Source: SPCO01 sp964579825 (GTDB taxonomy: Bacteria; Chloroflexota; Limnocylindria; Limnocylindrales; CSP1-4). Taken from it: a DNA stretch of 64,000 nucleotides. This document shows, in pieces, positions 25,296 to 31,523 of this stretch. The translations under genes were made by a program, and so were the position numbers. The notes beneath the pieces were generated by a model. That model was not told the origin of the DNA. It worked only from the letters and a program-made list of their open reading frames with translations, and did not search any database. The stretch covers positions 41,503 to 105,502 of the forward strand of contig CAZOHT010000009.1 in the NCBI GenBank assembly GCA_964579825.1, read 5' to 3'. How positions within the stretch are numbered: the first letter of the stretch is position 1; each line of letters begins with the position of its first letter.

Positions 25296-26096
25296 TCAAC
25301 CCACCCGCTTCAGCTTGCCGGTGCGCTTGGCGTAGCGCTCCGCCTTGCCGAAGGCCCACAGCCCGAACGGGATGAACACGAAGCCCATCACGATGAGCGG
25401 AACGATGTCCTCCGTCAGTTCGGTCACGGGGGTTCCCTCGATCAGCCCGGCGCGCACGCCTTCGAGGACGTACGTCGCCGGCGACAACCTGGACAGGACC
25501 TGCATCCACTCGGGCAGGATGTCGACGGAGTAGTAGACACCCGAGACGAGCAGCAGCACGGACTGCAGCACGAAGGTCATCTGCGCCCCGCGCTCCACGT
25601 ACAGGAGCGGCAGGATCGCGGCCATCATCCCGATGCCCACGAAGCTGAACGAGCCGAGCACCATGAAGGTCAGCGCGGTCCCCGCGTTCGCCTGCGACAG
25701 GTCCAGCTTCGGGAAGAACAGCACGAGCGCGATGAAGATGACCGACGTGTGGATCAGGCCATAGCCCATCGCGTAGGTCACCGACCCGAGCAGCTGCGAT
25801 GAGCGCCGGATCGGGGCCATCATCGTGTACTCGAGCGTGCCCTCCCAGCGCTCGACGCTGATCGTCTCGGCGATCCAGCTGAAGACCACCGACAGGTAGT
25901 TCCAGAAGATCGCCCCGATCATGAGCGAGAGGATGAGCGTGTCACTGATCCCGACACCGATGAGCGAGATCGAGAGCGCGCCCGCGACGGAGTAGACCAG
26001 GAACGCGAGTTCCCAGCCCCAGTAGCGGCGAGTGAGGTTGAAGTTGCGCTCGATGAAGGCGAATGAGGCCTTCAGCTCATGGGTGACGACGGTCAC
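25296..26096 (-). CDS. ABC-2 type transporter permease
   Basis: 266 residues with about six hydrophobic segments in ABC-2 layout, for example ELAFLVYSVAGALSISLIGVGI and IVPLIVMGFVFIPFGLWAFG near the C-terminus. GTG start at 26096 follows AGGAG with 8 nt spacing. It is the membrane part of a drug- or lipid-exporter type ABC system whose ATPase is encoded at 26346-27221, separated by a 64-residue gene and a hairpin. Substrate unknown. Confidence 0.87.
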   Translation of the reverse strand: MTVVTHELKASFAFIERNFNLTRRYWGWELAFLVYSVAGALSISLIGVGISDTLILSLMIGAIFWNYLSVVFSWIAETISVERWEGTLEYTMMAPIRRSSQLLGSVTYAMGYGLIHTSVIFIALVLFFPKLDLSQANAGTALTFMVLGSFSFVGIGMMAAILPLLYVERGAQMTFVLQSVLLLVSGVYYSVDILPEWMQVLSRLSPATYVLEGVRAGLIEGTPVTELTEDIVPLIVMGFVFIPFGLWAFGKAERYAKRTGKLKRVG

Positions 26097-26117
26097 GAGA
26101 GGGTCTCCTGGTGAGGG

Positions 26118-26153
26118 GAGCTGGCTCGGTCCTTAGCGGGACCGAGCCAGCTC
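26118..26153 (-). other. 15-bp perfect hairpin containing a stop codon in its loop
   Basis: GAGCTGGCTCGGTCC (26118-26132) and its exact complement (26139-26153) flank a 6-nt loop. On the minus strand the loop carries the TAA stop of the small ORF, and the 5' arm encodes its last residues. No U-run follows, so a plain terminator is unlikely. It lies just before the ribosome site of the permease and may stabilise, process or regulate the mRNA between exporter subunits. Confidence 0.75.
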
Positions 26154-26327
26154 GAGCGAGGGCTCCGCGGCCAGTCGCTCACCGAATCGGATGATCCGAT
26201 GACCGACCGTCCGACGGATGGACGAGTCGGAGTGGGCAGCGGCCCGTCGCGAATCCGCGGCGTGCACGATGTCCCGCTCGATCCGCTCCTGCGAAAGCCG
26301 GAGCCGATCCTGTGCGTGCGTCAGCAT
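26133..26327 (-). CDS. Small uncharacterised protein between exporter genes
   Basis: 64 residues from ATG 26327, charged and helical in character (RLRLSQERIERDIVHAAD near the N-terminus; ending SLELARSR), with no membrane segment or cysteine. The ribosome site AAAGGAGGTGAT is essentially a perfect match to the 16S anti-Shine-Dalgarno and stands right after the ATPase stop, so the gene is very probably translated. Upstream GTG 26339 and ATG 26336 overlap that site and are less likely. No family was recognised. It may be an accessory of the exporter. Confidence 0.62.
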   Translation of the reverse strand: MLTHAQDRLRLSQERIERDIVHAADSRRAAAHSDSSIRRTVGHRIIRFGERLAAEPSLELARSR

Positions 26328-26345
26328 GGTTGTCATCACCTCCTT

Positions 26346-27221
26346 TCAGTCGTCCTCGGACTCGTCCTCCTCGACGTCGTCGTCGAGGGAACGGCCGGTG
26401 TAGGTCATGAACACGTCTTCGAGGGTCGCCTCGTGACCCAGGCGGATGGCCGTCATGGCCCGAAGGCCCGCCGGCGTGTCCTCCGCGACGACCTTGCCGT
26501 CGTTGAGGATCGTGATCCGGCCACACAGGCGTTCGGCCTCGGCCAGGTCGTGTGTGGTCAGGACGATGGTCGCGTCGTGGGTTTCCTTCAGTTCTTCGAT
26601 GAAGGTCTGGACGTCCAGCTTCGAGCGAGGGTCCAGGCCGGTGGTGGGCTCGTCGAGGAGCAGGAGGGTCGGGCTCGTCAGCAGGGCCCGCGCGATGGCG
26701 ACCTTCTGCTGCATCCCTCGACTCATCTGCTCGACGGGTCGTCCGACGCGCTTCTCGGCGATGCCCAGCCGTCCGAGGATCGCGATCGCTTCACGCTTCG
26801 CGGTCCCGCCGTCCAGGCCATACAGGCGGGCGGCGAACAGCAGGTTCTCCATCGGGCTCAGCTTCTTGAAGAAGGCGGCGTCCACGCTGACCCGGTTGAT
26901 CAGCCGCTTGACCGCCATCTCGTCGCGCTCGATGTCGTGTCCGAAGACCTCGACCCGACCCCCGTCGAGGGTCAGCAGCCCGCAGATGAGCCGGATGAGC
27001 GTCGACTTGCCCGAGCCGTTCGATCCGAGGATCCCGTGGACGTCGCCACGCTCCAGGCGCATCGACACATCCGAGATCGCCACGACCGGCTTCTTGTTCC
27101 GTCCGACCACGAACCGCTTGCTGACGCCCTCGACGAGGAGAGCGGCCGGGCCGGCGGGCCGGGGATCGAGCGGCAGGGCCGTCGAGCCGTTCTTCAGTTC
27201 GGGACTCAGGGTGGCTGTCAC
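26346..27221 (-). CDS. ABC transporter ATP-binding protein (drug-exporter type)
   Basis: 291 residues. Walker A GSNGSGKST at 66-74, signature MSRGMQQ at 166-172 (the SRGM form usual in ABC-2 drug and lipid exporters), Walker B TLLLLDEP at 185-192. The C-terminus ends in an acidic tail rich in Asp/Glu. It energises the permease encoded downstream. GTG start at 27221 with GGAG 7 nt upstream. First structural gene after the attenuator-like leader (27.2-27.6 kb). Confidence 0.9.
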   Translation of the reverse strand: MTATLSPELKNGSTALPLDPRPAGPAALLVEGVSKRFVVGRNKKPVVAISDVSMRLERGDVHGILGSNGSGKSTLIRLICGLLTLDGGRVEVFGHDIERDEMAVKRLINRVSVDAAFFKKLSPMENLLFAARLYGLDGGTAKREAIAILGRLGIAEKRVGRPVEQMSRGMQQKVAIARALLTSPTLLLLDEPTTGLDPRSKLDVQTFIEELKETHDATIVLTTHDLAEAERLCGRITILNDGKVVAEDTPAGLRAMTAIRLGHEATLEDVFMTYTGRSLDDDVEEDESEDD

Positions 27222-27265
27222 GGGGTGACTCCAGTGATCGGGGAGGGGATGGGTCCGGGGAATGA

Positions 27266-27318
27266 CAAGAGCCGCGGGCTCGACCGACGATGTCTCGCGT
27301 CGGTGGGCCTCGCGGCTC
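27266..27318 (-). promoter_or_regulatory. Second leader hairpin / alternative pairing partner
   Basis: An 8-bp outer stem (27269-27276 with 27311-27318) and a 6-bp inner stem (27283-27288 with 27299-27304) form a hairpin between the terminator and the ABC ATPase start. On the minus strand the 14 nt at 27279-27266 can instead pair with the 5' arm of the upstream terminator (27395-27382) over 14 bp with one G-U wobble. It has no U-run, so it is not a terminator by itself. Confidence 0.5.
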
Positions 27319-27357
27319 CTGGTGTCCGATCCCGCCAGGAATGGCGGTCAGGGCATC

Positions 27358-27390
27358 AAAAAAGCCGGGGGCCCGATCTGGCCCACGGCT
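27358..27390 (-). terminator. Intrinsic terminator in exporter leader (attenuator)
   Basis: On the minus strand the arms GCCGTGGGCC (27390-27381) and GGCCCCCGGC (27374-27365) form nine GC pairs with one U-C mismatch around a hexaloop, followed at once by seven Us (27364-27358). It sits 36 nt after the leader ORF stop and about 140 nt before the ABC ATPase. Its 5' arm can also pair with the end of the leader ORF. Confidence 0.85.
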
Positions 27391-27426
27391 CTTGGTTCGT
27401 CCGGTGGCGGTCCTGCCGCCTGCGGT

Positions 27427-27510
27427 CTAGCTCGAGTAGGGCACAGATCTCCCACGCGCGTCGGCCGGGATCGGCGCGACGTCTCGTCGGAGGAAGTGGC
27501 GATCTGTCAT
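27427..27510 (-). CDS. 27-residue leader peptide (attenuator uORF)
   Basis: ATG 27510 to TAG 27427 encodes 27 residues, beginning MTDRHFLRRDVAPIPADA and ending RSVPYSS. The ribosome site GGAGGGG at 27524-27518 has 7 nt spacing, as good as any gene here. A promoter lies about 60 bp upstream and an intrinsic terminator 36 nt downstream. Codons 21-24 overlap an 11-nt segment (27449-27439) that is complementary to the terminator 5' arm. The peptide itself probably has no cellular function; ribosome position on it would select between terminator and antiterminator. Confidence 0.72.
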   Translation of the reverse strand: MTDRHFLRRDVAPIPADARGRSVPYSS

Positions 27511-27567
27511 GTCGGGACCCCTCCGTAGCGGGTGGGATTCTGGCCGCGAGGTTACGGACCGGGGCGG

Positions 27568-27597
27568 AGTCTACGCGCCGCCGTCAGCCGGTGTCAA
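27568..27597 (-). promoter_or_regulatory. Promoter of exporter-leader transcript
   Basis: On the minus strand TTGACA (27597-27592) and TAGACT (27573-27568) are separated by 18 bp. The boxes overlap the last codons of the upstream GNAT gene. A start near 27561 would give a leader of roughly 340 nt before the ABC ATPase, containing the leader ORF and terminator. Confidence 0.6.
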
Positions 27598-28161
27598 CCC
27601 CAGGCGCACGATCGGCCGGACGGGCGATGCCCGGTTCCACTGACGACGTGCCACGACCTCGAACCCGGCCCGCTCGAACATCGCCAGCGTGCCTTGGTAG
27701 GCGTTGGCCGATGCGATCCGCTCGCCGGCGGTATCCACCGGATACGCCTCGAGCGTGGTCGCGCCGTGCTCACGGGCGTACTCGACGGCCGCCGCCAGGA
27801 GCGTCGTGGCGACCCCGACGCCGCGGGCCGTGCGCGACACGACGAAACAGACGATGGACCAGACCGGCACGTCGTCGATCGGCGCGAGGATCCTGGAATA
27901 GGCGAGGCGCTCGTAGTCCTCGCGTGGGCCCAGGCTGACCCAGCCGATCGCCCGGTCGTCGCGATACGCGATCAGGCCAGGGGCAGGATCGCTCCCGGCG
28001 ATCCCTTCGAGTGCGTCGCGGTTCTGCGCGCCGGTCGAGTTGGTCCAATCCCGGCCGCGATAGCGGAAGTACGCGCACCAGCACCACTTCGGATCGCCGC
28101 CTTCCTCGAACAGCGCGGCGAGGTCAGGAAAGCGCTCCGGGGTGAGCGGCAGGATATCCAT
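27571..28161 (-). CDS. GNAT family N-acetyltransferase
   Basis: 196 residues. The segment SIVCFVVSRTARGVGVATTLLAAAVEYAREHG contains GNAT motif A (RxxGxG/A), followed by LEAYPVD and a C-terminal FERAGFEVVARR. A cysteine/tryptophan-rich stretch GDPKWCWCAYFRYRG near residue 22 is common in this subfamily. ATG 28161 has no ribosome site; TACCCT (28173-28168) lies 6 nt upstream, a leaderless arrangement. It is divergent from the DHFR-like gene with 42 bp between starts. Confidence 0.82.
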   Translation of the reverse strand: MDILPLTPERFPDLAALFEEGGDPKWCWCAYFRYRGRDWTNSTGAQNRDALEGIAGSDPAPGLIAYRDDRAIGWVSLGPREDYERLAYSRILAPIDDVPVWSIVCFVVSRTARGVGVATTLLAAAVEYAREHGATTLEAYPVDTAGERIASANAYQGTLAMFERAGFEVVARRQWNRASPVRPIVRLGLTPADGGA

Positions 28162-28203
28162 GGACGCAGGGTACCGTCCCCTCGCGTGCCGTAGAGTCGT
28201 CGC

Positions 28204-28761
28204 ATGGGACTTCTGACCTTCAGCCTCAACGTCACTCTCGACGGCTGCGTCGACCACCGGGAGGGGATCGCCGACGACGAGACGCATGCCTTCTTCACTC
28301 GGCTCCTGGACGAGGGTGGGGCGATGCTCTGGGGCCGCACGACCTACGAGATGATGGAGGCATACTGGCCGGCGGTCGCCCGCGGCGAAGAGGCGGCGCC
28401 GCCGGCGCTACGCGACTGGGCGGTCAAGCTGGACGCCAAGCCGAAGTACGTGGTCTCGTCGACGCGTACGGACTTCCCGTGGACCAACAGCCACCACCTG
28501 GTCGGCGACCTGCGCACGAGCGTGCAGCAACTCAGGGACGCGACGCCGTCAGGTGTCCTCCTCGGGAGCGGCAAGCTCGCGACGGAGTTGGATCGGCTGG
28601 ACCTGATCGACGAGTACGTGTTCCTGGTCCAGCCCAGGATCGCCGGCCACGGGCCGACCCTGTACCAGGGCGGGCTGCCCGCAACGCGACGGCTCGAGTT
28701 GGTCTCGGCGACGCCGTTCCACAACGGCGCGGTCGCCATGCACTACCGGCGAGCCGGCTGA
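28204..28761 (+). CDS. Dihydrofolate reductase/RibD C-terminal domain family protein
   Basis: 185 residues. The start MGLLTFSLNVTLDGCVDH, the block GAMLWGRTTYEMMEAYWP and later GVLLGSGKLATELDRLDLIDEYVFLVQPRIAGHGPTL-type order (described in parts) match the RibD_C family of NADPH-binding reductases. Substrate unknown. TAGAGT (28192-28197) lies 6 nt before the ATG and no ribosome site is present, suggesting a leaderless mRNA from a promoter back to back with that of the GNAT gene. Confidence 0.85.
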   Translation: MGLLTFSLNVTLDGCVDHREGIADDETHAFFTRLLDEGGAMLWGRTTYEMMEAYWPAVARGEEAAPPALRDWAVKLDAKPKYVVSSTRTDFPWTNSHHLVGDLRTSVQQLRDATPSGVLLGSGKLATELDRLDLIDEYVFLVQPRIAGHGPTLYQGGLPATRRLELVSATPFHNGAVAMHYRRAG

Positions 28762-28824
28762 CGCCGGGCCCCGCGAGAGAGGACCGGGACCGGCCGCGAT
28801 CCGTCGATCACGGCGCGATCCGCG

Positions 28825-29829
28825 CTAGGGCGTCGGCTCCGGCGTGGGATCCGGGGTCGGATCCGGCGTGGGCGTGGGATCCGGGGTCGGCTCCGGCGTG
28901 GGCGTGGGATCCGGGGTCGGCTCCGGCGTGGGATCCGGAGTCGGCTCGGGCGTCGGCGTGGGGTCCGCCGTCGGATCCGGCGTCGCTGTCGGCGCGCCGG
29001 TCGGTGTCGGTGTCGGGGCACCCGTGGGCTTGGGTGTCGTCAGGACGATCGGCTTGTCGGTCGCGCCAGGGCCGCCGCTCGGGGGATCGGTCACGTCGGC
29101 CGGGTCGACGGTCCCGCCGGTGACACCGGGGATGGTGGTGGCCGGCGGTTCACTGACGGGCTGGGTGCCATCCGGCGCAGGAGTCGAGCCCGGGTCGGTG
29201 GAGATGACGCCCGGGATGGTGGTGGGCGGGTTCGGACCATCGCCGGCCGCGACGCCGCTCGGTGCCAGGCGGATGACCCCGGCGAACACGACGGTCACGA
29301 CGCTGACGGCGAGGGCCGACCCGATCGCGGTGGCTCGGATGACGCGGCCCAGCCGGATGTGGCCGAACCTCGCCACGCTCGGGCGCCCCAGGGCCGTCGC
29401 GGCGACGACGGCGGCGTCGGGCTTGGGCTCCACGACACCGGGCATCGAGGTGACGATCGCGTCGGGTTGCGGCCTGGACCCTCGCTTGAACCGGGGGTTC
29501 GCTCGCTTCGGCTTGGTCGCGGCAGTCACGGCGACCGTCGCTGCCGTGGCGACGACGGCCGGCTTCGACGAGACGCCACCGGTCGCGGCCTTCGGACGCG
29601 CTCGCGTCGAGGTCGCAGCGGCGGCCGAAACGGTGGGCAGGGCGAACGCGCGGCATGACAGGCAGCCACCGGCGACCTGGTTCCAGCAGTTCGCGCACGT
29701 CGCCCGACCGCAGTCGGGACACGGCTGCATGTGCGTTCCGGCGACACCCAGCTGGTCTCGATGGGCGCCGCACGCCTCACAGAACATCGCGTCGTCGACG
29801 CCGCCCTTGGCCACCGATCCTCCAACCAT
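28825..29829 (-). CDS. Zinc-ribbon membrane protein with Pro-Thr repeat tail
   Basis: 334 residues. Near the N-terminus are eight cysteines in CxxC-type pairs (CEACGAHRDQ, CPDCGRATCANC, CLSC), a likely double zinc ribbon. An alanine/lysine-rich linker leads to one transmembrane helix (IRATAIGSALAVSVVTVVFAGVI, about residues 160-185). The rest is Pro/Thr/Gly/Asp-rich and ends in about 60 residues of PTP(D/E) repeats. Topology would put zinc ribbon in the cytosol and the repeat tail outside. No family function is known. The start at ATG 29829 is uncertain; MFCEACG at about 29787 is an alternative. Confidence 0.62.
   Translation of the reverse strand: MVGGSVAKGGVDDAMFCEACGAHRDQLGVAGTHMQPCPDCGRATCANCWNQVAGGCLSCRAFALPTVSAAAATSTRARPKAATGGVSSKPAVVATAATVAVTAATKPKRANPRFKRGSRPQPDAIVTSMPGVVEPKPDAAVVAATALGRPSVARFGHIRLGRVIRATAIGSALAVSVVTVVFAGVIRLAPSGVAAGDGPNPPTTIPGVISTDPGSTPAPDGTQPVSEPPATTIPGVTGGTVDPADVTDPPSGGPGATDKPIVLTTPKPTGAPTPTPTGAPTATPDPTADPTPTPEPTPDPTPEPTPDPTPTPEPTPDPTPTPDPTPDPTPEPTP
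28829..28990. repeat. GC-rich tandem repeat encoding PTPDPTPEP tail
   Basis: About 160 bp of imperfect 12-30 bp tandem units built from GGATCCGGGGTCGG and GGCGTGGGATCC words. It lies wholly within the C-terminal coding part of the minus-strand gene, where it encodes Pro-Thr-Pro-Asp/Glu repeats. Such tracts are prone to length change. Confidence 0.8.
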
Positions 29830-29968
29830 CCTGTCTGTCCGGCCGCGCGCGGGCCGCCATGGGAACCGTAGTCGCGTCGAGCGTCGAATCCACTCACCCG
29901 AACGGGGTCTGCCCGCCTGCCGGAGGTCCGGTGTGCGCGGGCACCACCCGGTCGGCAGGGTCGACGGG

Positions 29969-30019
29969 CCGAACCGACCGGTGGTTCGGTTGACGCTCCG
30001 TCGGGACCCTGACTACGCT
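29969..30019 (+). promoter_or_regulatory. Candidate promoter with adjacent palindrome
   Basis: The inverted repeat CCGAACC-N7-GGTTCGG (29969-29989) abuts TTGACG (29990-29995), followed after 18 bp by TACGCT (30014-30019). Transcription would begin near 30026, 35 nt before the GTG at 30061. The palindrome may be an operator. Confidence 0.4.
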
Positions 30020-30060
30020 GGAGCCCCCGGACCTCCCCGGCCTGACGCGATCGGAGTCCC

Positions 30061-30921
30061 GTGCCTGAACCCGCTTCCCGAACCGGTCGGGTCGTCAACC
30101 CGATCCGGGCGACACCGCGGTCCGTCGTGGCCGCCATCCGTGCCGGGATCCTCGATGCGGGGCTCGCCGCGACGCTCTGGCAGCTGGTCGGCGCACGCGT
30201 CCCCGTGGTCGTGACGACGGCGGACCCAGGCGTCGAAGCGGAGTCGCTCCTGGGCGGACTCCTCCAGTTCGCTCCGCCGACCGTTCGACGCGTCGCACTG
30301 CGCGGGGCCGACGAGACCTTCGACTGGCTGCCGCAGGCGACCGAGCTCGGCCGGCCGGGGACCGTCCTGGCCGGCGACGGAGATCCGGTCCGCCCGGACA
30401 CCACGACGCTGGTCGCTCGCGAGTTCTCCGATCGGCTCCCGGCCTGCACCTGGGGTGAGGTCGCCCGGATCGCGATCCGGGCGACGGCCATCGGCTATGG
30501 CCTGGCGACGACGATGCGCGAGGACTCCCTTGACGGCGTGTTCGCGTCGCTGGAAGCCCCACCGGTCTCGCTGACGCCGGACGAGCTGTCGTACCTGGGC
30601 TGTGTGCTCGTCCTGCGGCGCGTGGACGGGGCCCGCCAGCGGGTGGTGGCCGCGCACTACGTCCGCCCGTTCGTACGGGACACGCACGGGCACACCCAGC
30701 GCCTGGGGCCGGCGGTCCTGTCGACCTGGGATCCGGCGAGCGACACGTTCGAGGACTTCGGGTGGGGGATCACGCCGGAGCTCGCGTTCCGGATCGGGGT
30801 CCGCCCCGGGGACTTCGAGCGTGAGGTGGACCGTCGCCGAGCGGTGCTTGGCACCCTCGTGTCGGCCGGTGTGACCGGGCTGGACGAGGTGGACGAAGCG
30901 CTCCGCCGCGCGGAGGGCTGA
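30061..30921 (+). CDS. Uncharacterised protein resembling a P-loop-less secretion ATPase
   Basis: 286 residues from GTG 30061. The order LWQLVGARVPVVVTTADPG, LRGADETFDWLP, REFSDRLPACTWGEVARIAIRA and ATAIGYGLATTMREDSLDGVF recalls the core of type II/IV secretion ATPases (nucleotide loop, Asp box, Walker B and His box in that order), but the lysine of Walker A is missing and the expected His in the TMHAD-like segment is replaced. If related, it has lost ATP hydrolysis. This similarity is weak and by eye only. It is divergent from the zinc-ribbon repeat protein, and a candidate promoter with a palindrome precedes it. Confidence 0.5.
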   Translation: MPEPASRTGRVVNPIRATPRSVVAAIRAGILDAGLAATLWQLVGARVPVVVTTADPGVEAESLLGGLLQFAPPTVRRVALRGADETFDWLPQATELGRPGTVLAGDGDPVRPDTTTLVAREFSDRLPACTWGEVARIAIRATAIGYGLATTMREDSLDGVFASLEAPPVSLTPDELSYLGCVLVLRRVDGARQRVVAAHYVRPFVRDTHGHTQRLGPAVLSTWDPASDTFEDFGWGITPELAFRIGVRPGDFEREVDRRRAVLGTLVSAGVTGLDEVDEALRRAEG

Positions 30922-30998
30922 ACGGGCGGTCGTCGGCGGCCTATCCTCGGGGGCGGTCGGCGCCGAGTCCGCCGACGAGACGTTGCGAAGGAGTGACG

Positions 30999-31472
30999 AT
31001 GGCCCAGTTCGTCCCGTTCCTGCTGTTCCTCCATGTCATGGGGGCGATCCTGGCGTTCGGTCCGACGTTCGCGTATTCGATCATGGGAGCGATGGCCGGC
31101 CGCGAGCCGCAACATGCCAACTTCAGTTCCCGCCAGGTCGCCGCGATCGGGAACAAGCTGGTCTACCCACTGGCCATCTTCCAGGGCGTCACGGGCGTCC
31201 TGCTGATCATCGCCTCCGGCCGTGACATGAGCGCGTCGATGTGGCTGAACATCAGCATGGTCCTGTACGCCATCACCCTGATCTACGCCCTGACGGTCCA
31301 ACGGAACGCGCTGCATCACCTCATCGAGCTGACCTCGACTCCGCCCGCCCCGGGCCAGGCGCCATCGCCCGAGATCCCCGCGACGGTCAAGAAGATCCAG
31401 CGTGGCGGGATGTTCATGGGCCTGATGGTCGTGATCATCGTGTTCCTCATGGTCGTCAAGCCGACGTTCTGA
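30999..31472 (+). CDS. DUF2269-like integral membrane protein
   Basis: 157 residues with four hydrophobic helices (about 3-28, 50-72, 80-100 and 135-156). The start FVPFLLFLHVMGAILAFGP with an early histidine in helix 1 resembles DUF2269 family membrane proteins. ATG 30999 follows GAAGGAG with 6 nt spacing. Function unknown. A TATCCT hexamer at 30942-30947 may be its -10 box. Confidence 0.7.
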   Translation: MAQFVPFLLFLHVMGAILAFGPTFAYSIMGAMAGREPQHANFSSRQVAAIGNKLVYPLAIFQGVTGVLLIIASGRDMSASMWLNISMVLYAITLIYALTVQRNALHHLIELTSTPPAPGQAPSPEIPATVKKIQRGGMFMGLMVVIIVFLMVVKPTF

Positions 31473-31523
31473 CCGGGTCGTTACCATGGGGGGCGACGGA
31501 CGACCCCAGGAGACCTGACCCCG

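Noticed and set aside
27262..27528. Plus-strand ORF across the attenuator region
   Set aside because: It has no ribosome site and would overlap structured leader elements that make sense only on the minus strand.
27222..27570. Known riboswitch or T-box in the exporter leader
   Set aside because: No T-box core or ligand-riboswitch consensus was recognised; the leader ORF with competing stems explains the structure better.
28829..28990. Tandem repeat considered as CRISPR or intergenic minisatellite
   Set aside because: Units are short and irregular, no spacers of constant length exist, and the repeat is in frame within a coding region.
28844..30214. Plus-strand frame with long Gly-Val-Ser repeats
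   Set aside because: It is the mirror of the Pro-Thr repeat tail of the minus-strand zinc-ribbon gene, which has a membrane helix, cysteine pairs and a sensible start.
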